Below, piece after piece: positions 1 through 9,146 of a DNA stretch of 64,000 nt; position 1 is the first letter of the stretch; every line of letters starts with the position of its first letter. The notes below the pieces were generated by a model that had not been told where the DNA came from, searched no databases, and saw nothing but the letters and a program-made list of their open reading frames with translations. Both the position numbers and the translations under genes were made by a program. Origin of the DNA: Avichristensenella sp031550535. GTDB lineage: Bacteria; Bacillota; Clostridia; Christensenellales; Aristaeellaceae. The DNA lies in contig JAVBOM010000031.1 in the NCBI GenBank assembly GCA_031550535.1, forward strand, positions 1 through 64,000, written 5' to 3'.

Positions 1-1
1 A

Positions 2-217
2 GCCCTTCCCGCCGCGTCGGACGGCACGCCCGCCGTCATCGTGCATGGCCCGGCCAAGCTGTACGACCGCGCGGACACCGGGTCCGCCGTGCTCGGCACA
101 CTGCCCACCGGCGCGGAAGTGCTCATCCAGAGCGGGCTGGGTGGCATGGTGCTCGTCACGTATCACGGCAACACCCGCGCCGCGTGGGTGGAGGAAGGGA
201 AGCTGGCGGTGCGGTAG
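2..217 (+). CDS. Secreted SH3-like domain protein, C-terminal part (5' end outside window)
   Basis: The reading frame is open from the window edge and ends at TAG 215-217, so only about 71 C-terminal residues are visible. They form one bacterial SH3-like module ending in NTRAAWVEEGKLAVR. The same RAGW/RAAW-V ending occurs in the next two genes, so this is the first of a tandem family of small secreted proteins. Such modules usually bind cell-wall peptides or polysaccharide, and no catalytic residue is visible. The stop codon lies inside GGTAGGATTTCC, the opening of a family A repeat, so the C-terminus may have been set by a repeat insertion. Confidence 0.7.
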   Translation, partial: ALPAASDGTPAVIVHGPAKLYDRADTGSAVLGTLPTGAEVLIQSGLGGMVLVTYHGNTRAAWVEEGKLAVR

Positions 218-262
218 GATTTCCTGCGAAATCCCCTCGGTATTATCGCGCCGTCCAGCACA
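218..262 (+). repeat. Hybrid fragment of two intergenic repeat families
   Basis: This begins like a family A repeat (GGATTTCCTGCGAAATCCC, a small hairpin). It then switches to CTCGGTATTATCGCGCCGTC, which matches the start of the repeat copies near 11.83 kb and 10.45 kb (family D). It carries no gene. Confidence 0.55.
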
Positions 263-293
263 CCGCAATCTAAATTCACAAAAACGCGCCCCC

Positions 294-324
294 TGGTGAC
301 GCGCGCGCCGCAATGTGCTATAAT
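294..324 (+). promoter_or_regulatory. Predicted sigma-A promoter with extended -10
   Basis: TGCTATAAT (TATAAT at 319-324) is an extended -10 box, with a weak TGGTGA-like -35 about 18-19 bp upstream. The same ATGTGyTATAxT block precedes the next paralogue at 1072-1084, which suggests co-duplicated promoters. It leaves a leader of about 70 nt before the SH3 gene. Confidence 0.55.
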
Positions 325-398
325 CAGTTCGTAAATGACGCCAAGAGTAATATTGCAACCTCATAAGGAAAGAGCGTCCCTGCGAAAGGAAGGTTCGC

Positions 399-1058
399 AT
401 AAAAAAGCGCCTGCTGGTCCTATCCCTCACCCTGCTGCTCCTGGTCCCCGCGCTTGGCGCGCTCGCGGAGCCCCCTGTGGAGCCCTACGTCATCACCCTC
501 GTTCGCCCCACTTCCCCCATCACCCTGACACCGGGGATGTCCGGCAGCTTTACGGTGTCCTTGACGGACAAGATCGGCTCGCCGGTGACGGACCCCCTCA
601 AGATACTCGATGGTGGCAATCGCAAGGACTACTTGACCTACCAGCCCAAATCAATAGGCCCGGAGGGGCTCCTTGTCGTCAACTACACCGCCCTGGATCC
701 CCTGCCGAGCGGTACGTGCTACCTACGTTTCGTCTTTATCAGTCCAGTCGTCGGCAACTCACTCGATGTTACCTTTGTCGCGGGTTCACCTCCGGCGCCG
801 GTGAACCCGCAGCCGTCCTCCGGCTCCACCAAGCCCGCCCTCATCCCCGACACGAACCCATCCGGCCAGCCCGGTGTCATCACGGGCGGCAAGGCCCCCG
901 TGCACGATCAGGCAGACGGCGCGTCCCCGGTCATCGGCAGCGCCACCCCGGGTGAAGCCATCTGGCTGCAGTACTGGCGCGGGGATTGGTGCTACACCCT
1001 GTACGATAACGCCACCCGCGCGGGGTGGGTGCGGGGGAAGTTTATCCAAACCCGCTAG
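399..1058 (+). CDS. Secreted SH3-like domain protein with ATA in place of the ATG start
   Basis: From 399 the frame encodes KKRLLVLSLTLLLLVPALGA, a textbook signal peptide, then a Pro-rich spacer and a C-terminal SH3-like module ending in NATRAGWVRGKFIQTR. The codon at 399-401 is ATA. It aligns with ATG of the paralogue at 1129, and both follow AAGGAAGG by the expected spacing. No ATG, GTG or TTG lies in frame between the upstream stop at 348-350 and GTG 477. A GTG 477 start would lose the signal peptide. The gene therefore uses a non-standard start, has a recently mutated start, or contains a sequence error. The role is probably cell-surface binding; no enzyme motif was seen. Confidence 0.6.
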   Translation: MKKRLLVLSLTLLLLVPALGALAEPPVEPYVITLVRPTSPITLTPGMSGSFTVSLTDKIGSPVTDPLKILDGGNRKDYLTYQPKSIGPEGLLVVNYTALDPLPSGTCYLRFVFISPVVGNSLDVTFVAGSPPAPVNPQPSSGSTKPALIPDTNPSGQPGVITGGKAPVHDQADGASPVIGSATPGEAIWLQYWRGDWCYTLYDNATRAGWVRGKFIQTR

Positions 1059-1071
1059 ACCGCGGCGTCCA

Positions 1072-1084
1072 AATGTGTTATAGT
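1072..1084 (+). promoter_or_regulatory. Predicted extended -10 promoter element
   Basis: TGTTATAGT gives an extended -10 (TATAGT 1079-1084) about 45 bp before the ATG of the next SH3 gene. It closely resembles the promoter of the upstream paralogue. No convincing -35 was found, as is common for extended -10 promoters. Confidence 0.5.
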
Positions 1085-1128
1085 ACGGTCATACAAACGA
1101 AATACTGTAACAAAGGAAGGATACCCGC

Positions 1129-1440
1129 ATGAAAAAGCGTACAGCGATCCTCGTGCTGGCCGTGCTGCTGCTGACACCCGTTCTCAGCGCGCACGCCGTT
1201 GGCGTCTATCCCACCGTCGCGCCCGACTTCGTCCCGGACGGCGCGCCCGCTTACATCGTCGGCGGTGTGGCGAACGTGCACATCAAGAGCACCACGAACT
1301 CCGGCGTGCTCGCCAAGCTGGAGCCTGGCGAACTCGTGTACATCCAGTTCACCCGCGCGGGCTGGGCGTACATCCTCTACAAGGACGCCACGCGCGCCGG
1401 GTGGGTGCCGGATACCCGCGTTGAACTGAAAAGAGACTGA
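1129..1440 (+). CDS. Small secreted SH3-like domain protein
   Basis: This is a 103-residue protein. Residues 1-23 (MKKRTAILVLAVLLLTPVLS then AHA) form a signal peptide. The mature part is a single SH3-like module with the family ending DATRAGWVPDTRVELKRD. ATG 1129 is preceded by AAGGAAGG at good spacing. It is the third member of a tandem family starting before the window, and it has its own predicted extended -10 promoter. A cell-wall or polysaccharide binding role is inferred from the fold only. Its TGA is immediately followed by two tandem family A repeats. Confidence 0.8.
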   Translation: MKKRTAILVLAVLLLTPVLSAHAVGVYPTVAPDFVPDGAPAYIVGGVANVHIKSTTNSGVLAKLEPGELVYIQFTRAGWAYILYKDATRAGWVPDTRVELKRD

Positions 1441-1563
1441 GGTAGGGATTTCTGGCGAAATCCCCTTATGGCGTCCGATTTTGCAAATCAGCGCCGCCGT
1501 CGAGGTAGGGATTTTGGCGAAATCCCCTTATGGCGCCCGATTCTCCGAATCAGCGCCGCCATC
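1441..1563 (+). repeat. Two tandem copies of the family A palindromic repeat
   Basis: Each copy (1441-1503 and 1504-1563) contains a short hairpin GGATTTC-tggc-GAAATCC followed by a second dyad, GGCGCCCGATT...AATCAGCGCC. This 60-63 bp unit recurs over twenty times in the window, in both orientations, almost always between genes. It behaves like a REP/MITE-class element; no transposase is present in the window. Confidence 0.85.
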
Positions 1564-1658
1564 CGTGTCAGCATATTCGCATCACACGAACCCGGGAGAC
1601 GCCGCGCGCGTCTCCTTTTTTGTTGTCCTTCTGATGAAAAGTCGAGTCCCTCCCTCCC

Positions 1659-1687
1659 TTGACACCGCCGCCGCTCCGGTGTATAAT
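1659..1687 (+). promoter_or_regulatory. Consensus sigma-A promoter of rex-hyd operon
   Basis: TTGACA (1659-1664), a 17-bp spacer and TATAAT (1682-1687) form a perfect consensus promoter. The transcription start would fall around 1694, next to the palindrome at 1699-1730. Confidence 0.85.
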
Positions 1688-1698
1688 CCAATCGATCA

Positions 1699-1730
1699 AA
1701 ATATATCGATATAAAAAGATCGATATATTT
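1699..1730 (+). promoter_or_regulatory. Perfect 12-bp inverted repeat at the rex transcription start, candidate operator
   Basis: The arms AAATATATCGAT (1699-1710) and ATCGATATATTT (1719-1730) are perfect complements around an 8-bp A-rich spacer. The position, directly after the -10 box and ahead of rex, suits autorepression by Rex. The sequence differs from the published Rex-type TTGTTAANNNNTTAACAA consensus, so another regulator or an RNA hairpin remains possible. Confidence 0.55.
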
Positions 1731-1758
1731 CTACATCACCCGAAGCGAGGTGGCCTCC

Positions 1759-2433
1759 ATGGAAATCGCGCGCACCAACCCCGGCGGCACTAATACCGCC
1801 ACCCTCACGCGCCTGCCCAAGTACCTCGCGTACCTCAAAATTAAACAAAAGCAGGGTGTCACGGCCATCTCGTCCACGCGCATTGCCAACGACCTGCGCC
1901 TTACACCCATCCTCGTGCGCAAGGACCTCGCCACCGTCAGCCAGGCCGGGCGGCCGAAAACCGGCTACCCCATGGATGCCCTCATCGGCGACCTGGAGCG
2001 GTTCCTCGGCTGCGAAAACGCGCGCGACGCCTTTCTCGTCGGCGCGGGCAGGCTTGGGCGCGCGCTGATGGGGTACGGGCAGTTCCAGGACTATGGCCTG
2101 ACCATCCTCGCCGCGTTCGATACGGACGAGGCCCTGCACGGCCGCGAGTTTGACGGCAAGCCCGTGCTGCCCGTGGAGAAGCTGCCGGACCTTGTCCGCC
2201 GCATGCAGGTGCACCTCGCCATCCTGGCCGTGCCGGACAGCGCCGCGCAGGCGACGGCGGACCTTCTGGTCCAAAGCGGCGTCCGCGCCATCTGGAACTT
2301 CACCACGGAAACCATCGCCGTGCCGGACAATGTCCTGGTGCAGCACGAAAATCTGGCCGCGTCCCTGGCCATCCTATCCAAAAGGCTGGCCGCCCTGTTC
2401 GATAGAGAAAAGCAAGGAGGAACCCAGCCGTGA
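1759..2433 (+). CDS. rex: Redox-sensing transcriptional repressor Rex
   Basis: This 224-residue protein has the Rex architecture. An N-terminal winged helix (about 1-80, with TAISSTRIANDLRLTPILVR and KDLATVSQAGRPKTGY) is followed by a Rossmann NAD(H)-binding domain with GAGRLGRALMGY near residue 95. A C-terminal swapped helix completes the fold. Rex represses fermentation genes at low NADH and releases DNA when NADH rises, which fits its place before an NADH-dependent hydrogenase operon. ATG 1759 is chosen because GAGGTGG precedes it at about 6 nt; GTG 1750 is in frame but overlaps that site. The stop overlaps the GTG of the next gene (GTGA), so the two are translationally coupled. Confidence 0.95.
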   Translation: MEIARTNPGGTNTATLTRLPKYLAYLKIKQKQGVTAISSTRIANDLRLTPILVRKDLATVSQAGRPKTGYPMDALIGDLERFLGCENARDAFLVGAGRLGRALMGYGQFQDYGLTILAAFDTDEALHGREFDGKPVLPVEKLPDLVRRMQVHLAILAVPDSAAQATADLLVQSGVRAIWNFTTETIAVPDNVLVQHENLAASLAILSKRLAALFDREKQGGTQP

Positions 2434-2939
2434 GCAAGACCACCAACACCATGAGCGGCAAATTTGACCGGGTGTGCGAAATCCTGGACAAGTACGAGCA
2501 CAACCCGAACAAGCTCATCGCCATCCTGCAGGAGATGCAGGCAGAATACAGCTACTTGCCCGAGGAGATCATGACCTTCGTGGCGACCGCCCTGCGCGTT
2601 TCCCCCGCCACCGTGTATGGTGTGGCGACGTTCTATTCGCACTTCACGCTGACGCCCAAGGGCAAGCACGTCTGCCGCCTGTGCGATGGCACGGCCTGCC
2701 ATGTCAAGAAGTCCGAGGGCATCCTGCTGGCGCTCCGCAAGGAACTGGGCCTCACTGCCGATAAACCCACCACCTCAGACGGCCTGTTCACGCTGGAAAC
2801 CGTCGCGTGCCTGGGCGCGTGCGGCCTCGCGCCAGTGCTGGTCATCGGCGAAGATGTGCACGGTCTGATGACGCCGGAAAAGGCGGTCGAGCTGATTCGG
2901 GCCATCAAGGCTGAAGCGGAAAAAGAGGAGGTACACTAA
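2430..2939 (+). CDS. hydC: NADH-dependent bifurcating [FeFe] hydrogenase gamma subunit, NuoE-like
   Basis: A 169-residue thioredoxin-fold ferredoxin of the NuoE/HydC type. The four [2Fe-2S] cysteines are seen as CRLCDGTAC (second and third Cys) followed by ETVACLGACGLAPV. The N-terminal helical part (DKYEHNPNKLIAILQEMQAE) is typical of NuoE. It would accept electrons within the trimeric cytosolic HydABC complex. That complex couples NADH and reduced ferredoxin oxidation to H2 production, or the reverse. The GTG start follows AAGGAGG and overlaps the rex stop. The next gene starts at the very next base after the TAA. Confidence 0.93.
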   Translation: MSKTTNTMSGKFDRVCEILDKYEHNPNKLIAILQEMQAEYSYLPEEIMTFVATALRVSPATVYGVATFYSHFTLTPKGKHVCRLCDGTACHVKKSEGILLALRKELGLTADKPTTSDGLFTLETVACLGACGLAPVLVIGEDVHGLMTPEKAVELIRAIKAEAEKEEVH

Positions 2940-4820
<1,881 letters not shown>

Positions 4821-4831
4821 GGTATGATGAG

Positions 4832-6817
4832 ATGAAAACAAGCCCGATGCTTCAGATTGATAACATCCCCGTGCAGATCGGCAGCGAGCGCAACCTCTTG
4901 GAAGTCATCCGCAAGGCGCACATCGATTTGCCCACGTTCTGCTACCATTCCGAGATCAGCGTGTACGGCGCGTGCCGCATGTGCATGGTAGAGGTCGAGG
5001 GCCGGGGCCTGGTCCCCGCATGCTCCACGCCCCCGGAGGCCGGCATGGTGGTCAAAACATCCACGGGGCAGATTCGCGCCCTGCGCAAGATCATCGTGGA
5101 ACTGATGCTGGCGAACCACGACAGCAACTGCACCACCTGCCCGCGCTCCGGCGATTGCAAATTGCAGCGCATCGCGGCGCAGCTCGGCGTGCGCAAGGTG
5201 CGCTTCAAGCCCACGTCGCACGAGCTGCCGCTGGACCTGTCCAGCAAGGCCATCCAGCGCGACCCGAACAAGTGCGTGCTCTGCGGCGACTGCGTGCGCG
5301 TCTGCAGCGAGATTCAGTCCGTCGGCGCGCTGGATTTCGCGTTCCGGGGCTCTTCCGCCCGCGTGCTCCCGTGCTTTAACAAGGGCCTGGGCGAGGTCGA
5401 GTGCGTGAACTGCGGCCAGTGCGTAAAGGTCTGCCCGGTCGGCGCGCTGACGCCCAGATCAAACATCGAGGATGCGTGGGCGTCCCTGCACGATCCGAAA
5501 AAGACCGTCGTCGTGTCCATCGCGCCCGCCGTGCGCGTGGCCGTGGGCGAGGCGTTCGGCTTCAAGCCCGGCGAGACGACCTCCGGCCAGATCGTCGCGT
5601 CCCTGCGCCTGATGGGCGCGGATCGCGTGTTCGACACGTCCTTCGGCGCGGACATGACGGTCCTTGAGGAAGCGAACGAGTTCCTCACCCGCTACGAGCA
5701 CCAGCAGAACCTGCCGCAGTTCACGTCCTGCTGCCCCGCGTGGGTGAAGTTCGCCGAGCAGTATTACCCGGAGATGCTGACGAACCTGTCCACCTGCAAG
5801 TCGCCCCAGCAGATGATGGGCGCGGCGGTGAAGGACGTGCTGGCGAAGGAACTCGGCAAACCGCGCGAGGACATCGTCGTCGTCTCCATCATGCCCTGCA
5901 CGGCCAAGAAGTTCGAGGCCGCTCGCCCCGAAATGGCCGCCCACGGCAACCCGGACGTGGACCATGTGATCACCACGCAGGAGTTCATCCAGATGATCAA
6001 GGAGAGCGGCATCGCGTTTGACCAGCTCGATCCCGAGTCGTTCGACATGCCGTTTGGCTTCATGACCGGCGCGGGCGTGATTTTCGGCGCGTCCGGCGGC
6101 GTGAGCGAAGCCGTGCTGCGCTACGCGGCGGGCAAGCTCGGCGCGTCCGGCGAGTTCAAGCAGCTTCGCGGCGAGGACGGCATCCGCACCAGCGAAATCG
6201 CCGTCGGCGACGTGACGCTCCGGCTCGCGGTCGTCAGCGGCCTGGCGAACGCGCGGGCGCTCATGGACCGCATCCGGAGCGGCGAGGTGTCCTATGACCT
6301 GATCGAGGTGATGGCGTGCTGCGGCGGCTGCGTCAACGGCGGCGGCCAACCCGTGCATGAGCGCGGCGAGACGGTCCAGAAGCGCGCCAAGGGCCTCTTT
6401 GACAACGATAAGATGCTGCAATTCCACCGTTCGCAGGACAACCCGCACCTGCGCAGGCTGTTCGACGAGCACATCACCGGCCATCGCGCCCACGACCTGC
6501 TGCACACCACGTACAGCAACCGCAAGCGCATCGAGAACGAGGACGTGCTCCTCACCGACGCCACGGACGAGGCCGCCCTGACCGTCACCGTCTGCTTCGG
6601 CACAAGCTGCTTCCTGCGCGGCGCGCAAAAGCTGTACACGGAGCTGACCGAGCACGTGAAAAAGCACAACCTGAACGCGCGTGTGGCGTTCAAGGCCGCG
6701 TTCTGCCAGGAGAAGTGTCAAAAGGGCCCGGTGCTGATCGTGGGCGACGAGACGATCACGCACTGCACGCTTGGCAAGGCCGTGGACGCCATTGAAAGGC
6801 ACATGGCGAGGGTGTAG
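4832..6817 (+). CDS. hydA: Bifurcating [FeFe] hydrogenase catalytic alpha subunit
   Basis: A 661-residue catalytic subunit with every expected cofactor motif. These are an N-terminal [2Fe-2S] ferredoxin (Cys near 37, 48, 51, 64), the His/Cys cluster HDSNCTTCPRSGDC near 96-109, and two [4Fe-4S] motifs (CVLCGDC and CVNCGQC). The three H-cluster signatures are TSCCPAW near 298, MPCTAKK near 353 and MACCGGCVNGGGQP near 493. A C-terminal thioredoxin-like [2Fe-2S] domain from about 587 is the arrangement of Thermotoga-type HydA. The reaction is reversible H2 formation. The start at 4832 follows GTGAGGTATGATGAG; an upstream in-frame extension would be translated hydB sequence in another frame. Maturases HydE, HydF and HydG are not in the window. 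Confidence 0.95.
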   Translation: MKTSPMLQIDNIPVQIGSERNLLEVIRKAHIDLPTFCYHSEISVYGACRMCMVEVEGRGLVPACSTPPEAGMVVKTSTGQIRALRKIIVELMLANHDSNCTTCPRSGDCKLQRIAAQLGVRKVRFKPTSHELPLDLSSKAIQRDPNKCVLCGDCVRVCSEIQSVGALDFAFRGSSARVLPCFNKGLGEVECVNCGQCVKVCPVGALTPRSNIEDAWASLHDPKKTVVVSIAPAVRVAVGEAFGFKPGETTSGQIVASLRLMGADRVFDTSFGADMTVLEEANEFLTRYEHQQNLPQFTSCCPAWVKFAEQYYPEMLTNLSTCKSPQQMMGAAVKDVLAKELGKPREDIVVVSIMPCTAKKFEAARPEMAAHGNPDVDHVITTQEFIQMIKESGIAFDQLDPESFDMPFGFMTGAGVIFGASGGVSEAVLRYAAGKLGASGEFKQLRGEDGIRTSEIAVGDVTLRLAVVSGLANARALMDRIRSGEVSYDLIEVMACCGGCVNGGGQPVHERGETVQKRAKGLFDNDKMLQFHRSQDNPHLRRLFDEHITGHRAHDLLHTTYSNRKRIENEDVLLTDATDEAALTVTVCFGTSCFLRGAQKLYTELTEHVKKHNLNARVAFKAAFCQEKCQKGPVLIVGDETITHCTLGKAVDAIERHMARV

Positions 6818-7433
6818 AATGGAGTGAGAGGACGGGGGAACGGGGAGGGACGCAAGGGGCTCTGCCCCTTGACCCCGCCTAAGGGACATTGTCCCTTAGG
6901 AATCCCGTCATTTTGGGTAGATTATTTCATGGTACTGCAAAGTGCTTGCGGCGGGGTCGGCCCTGGCATTTCGCCCGGGATGGTTGCACTGTTTCGCGAT
7001 CCACGGTGAGTCGCAAGGCTCACCGCCGCCCCGATTGTTGCGAGGAACGCACAGTGCCGGTCGCACACCAGCCGTAGGGGCGCGCATCGCGCGTCCGCCC
7101 TGTTGTTCGGCATATCCGGCGGGACGCCAGCGCGGACGGCCATTGGCCGCCCCTACGGATGCAGGGAACCCACGGTGCCAGTTGCGCACCACCGTATACC
7201 CACGCATCGCGCGTCCTCCTTGCGGCCAGCGCACAAACCCACGATGCAAAACGCCGCCTTGCTCCGTGACGCAAACCACAGACCAACAGGACCGAACACC
7301 TCCCGCCATAACATAGATGACCCCTCCCGCCCAGAGGCGAGATGAGGGGATTCCAAAGGGGTAATACCCCTTTGGCAGGGTCTGGGACAGCTTCCCAGCG
7401 TCCCCTCCCATACTTCCTACAAGGAGGCCCCAT
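6818..7433 (+). repeat. Repeat-filled intergenic stretch, no gene seen
   Basis: The 616 bp hold self-complementary repeats. AAGGGGCTCTGCCCCTT and CTAAGGGACATTGTCCCTTAG lie at 6852-6901. Copies of a GCGCGCATCGCGCGTCC palindrome (family C) lie at 7079-7101 and 7200-7218. A GGCGGCC/GGCCGCC-type dyad lies at 7138-7161. A reverse copy of the CCAAAGGGGT/ACCCCTTTGG hairpin (family B) lies at 7350-7375 before the next gene. Open frames here are low-complexity translations of repeats. Confidence 0.75.
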
Positions 7434-9146
7434 ATGCCCGGCGTCATTGAAACCGTCTCCGCGAACTGCCAGGACTGCTACCGCTGCGTCCGCGTGTGCC
7501 CCATCGGCGCGATCCGCGTGGAAGGCAAACAGGCGCGCGTGGACAGCCGCCTGTGCGTGCAGTGCGGCACATGCGTGCGAGAATGCCCGCAGGGGGCCAA
7601 AACCGTGCTGTCCAGCCTGGACGCGGTCAAGCAAATGATCGCGGACGGCGTCCCCGTCGCGGCCAGCATCGCCCCGTCGTTCGCGGCGGTGTACGGCGGC
7701 TGGCGCGCCCAGCGTCTGCCGTCGGCACTGCGCATGCTCGGCTTCATGTCCGTGTCGGAAACCGCCGAGGGCGCGAAGGCCGTGGCCGAGGAATCCGCCC
7801 GCCACATGGGCCAGGGCGCGGCGAGCATCACCACGTGCTGCCCCGCGGTCGTGCTGTACATCCAGAAATACAAGCCGGACCTCGTGCCGCTGCTGATGCC
7901 GGTCGTGTCCCCGATGGTGGCGCACGGCCGCATGCTGAAGGCGCGGCTCGGCCGGGACACGCGCGTCGTATTCATCGGCCCGTGCGCGGCGAAAAAGGGC
8001 GAGGCCGTTATCCCGCCGAACGACGACGCCATCGACGCCGTGCTCACGTTCGAGGAGTTGAACCGCTGGCTCGCCCAGGAGGACATCTCCCTATCCACGT
8101 GCGCCGCATCCGACTTCGAGACATACGGCAACCCGGGCGCGGCGCGCCTGTTCGCGCTGGAGGGCGGTTTGCTGCGGACCGCCGGTATTGGCGCGGACGC
8201 GGGGGAAGCCGGCGTGCTGCGCGTCAGCGGCGCGGAGGAAGTCATCGCCCTGCTGAATACGGAGCCCGAATCCTGGCCGTATGATATCGTGGAACCGCTG
8301 TTTTGCCGGGGCGGATGCGTGTCCGGCCCTTGTATGCCGAAGGACGCCCCAGGCGCGTTCGCCGCCGCGCAGGGCATTATCGCGTATGCGAAAAAAGCGC
8401 CAACCCTCCCGGACGCATCGCCAGAAATTGATCTTGACGCCCGGCACGCGCCCGCGTCTGTCGCCGCGCTCCTGCCGGATATCAGCGAGGCGCGCATCCA
8501 GCACATCCTGGAACAGACCGGCAAGGGCGACCCGGGCCAGCAGCTCAACTGCGGCGCGTGCGGCTACGGCAATTGCCGCGAGAACGCCATCGCCGTCGCG
8601 CGCGGCATGGCGGAACCCGGCATGTGCGTGTCCTACGTGCGCATGAAGGCCGAGGAGCGCGCCAACCACATCATCGAAACCAGCCCCAACGGCATCGTCG
8701 TCGTGGATGTGAACCTGAACATCCTGCAGATGAACGCCCGGTTCCAGCAGATGTTCGGCGCAGGCCCGCAGATGATCGGCCAGCCCGTGTCCGCGATCGT
8801 GGACCCGCACGGGTTTGAAAAACTCCTCGGCGGCTCCACGGGCACGCAGGAGGCCATCCACACGCGGGAAAACATGAAGTATCAGGAGCTGATCTTCCTG
8901 CTGCCCGGCGAACGCGAGCTGACCGGTATCTATGTGGATGTGTCCAGCACCACGTTTGATGCCCGGCAGGTGGACCTCATCAAGGACCAATCGCTGAAAC
9001 ACGCGCGCGAGCTGCTCGAACACCAGATCCGCTTCTCGCAGGAGATGGCGCACTACCTGGGCCGCAGCACCGCGCAGACCGAGGAGCTCGTCAAGCGCCT
9101 GATGGATATGTACGTGGAAGACCCCGGTGAGGGGGGCGCGCAATGA
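7434..9146 (+). CDS. Sensory (group C type) [FeFe] hydrogenase-like protein with PAS domain
   Basis: This 570-residue protein begins with a bacterial ferredoxin pair (CQDCYRCVRVCP, CVQCGTCVRECP). A hydrogenase large-domain core follows. Its H-cluster signatures are altered: TTCCPAV near 133, IGPCAAKK near 181 and FCRGGCVSGPCMP near 291, instead of the GGGQP form of the catalytic HydA upstream. A further Cys-rich motif NCGACGYGNC near 373-382 precedes a PAS domain (about 415-500, SPNGIVVVDVNLNILQMNAR). This layout is known for putative H2-sensing hydrogenases (HydS type). It overlaps the phosphatase gene by 4 nt, so an H2- or redox-dependent signal to that phosphatase is inferred. ATG 7434 follows AAGGAGG. 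Confidence 0.85.
   Translation: MPGVIETVSANCQDCYRCVRVCPIGAIRVEGKQARVDSRLCVQCGTCVRECPQGAKTVLSSLDAVKQMIADGVPVAASIAPSFAAVYGGWRAQRLPSALRMLGFMSVSETAEGAKAVAEESARHMGQGAASITTCCPAVVLYIQKYKPDLVPLLMPVVSPMVAHGRMLKARLGRDTRVVFIGPCAAKKGEAVIPPNDDAIDAVLTFEELNRWLAQEDISLSTCAASDFETYGNPGAARLFALEGGLLRTAGIGADAGEAGVLRVSGAEEVIALLNTEPESWPYDIVEPLFCRGGCVSGPCMPKDAPGAFAAAQGIIAYAKKAPTLPDASPEIDLDARHAPASVAALLPDISEARIQHILEQTGKGDPGQQLNCGACGYGNCRENAIAVARGMAEPGMCVSYVRMKAEERANHIIETSPNGIVVVDVNLNILQMNARFQQMFGAGPQMIGQPVSAIVDPHGFEKLLGGSTGTQEAIHTRENMKYQELIFLLPGERELTGIYVDVSSTTFDARQVDLIKDQSLKHARELLEHQIRFSQEMAHYLGRSTAQTEELVKRLMDMYVEDPGEGGAQ

Noticed and set aside
6908..7925. Minus-strand open frames with GGRAMR-type repeats upstream of the sensory hydrogenase
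   Set aside because: They are translations of dispersed palindromic repeats and of the reverse strand of a clear plus-strand gene, with no ribosome site and biased composition.
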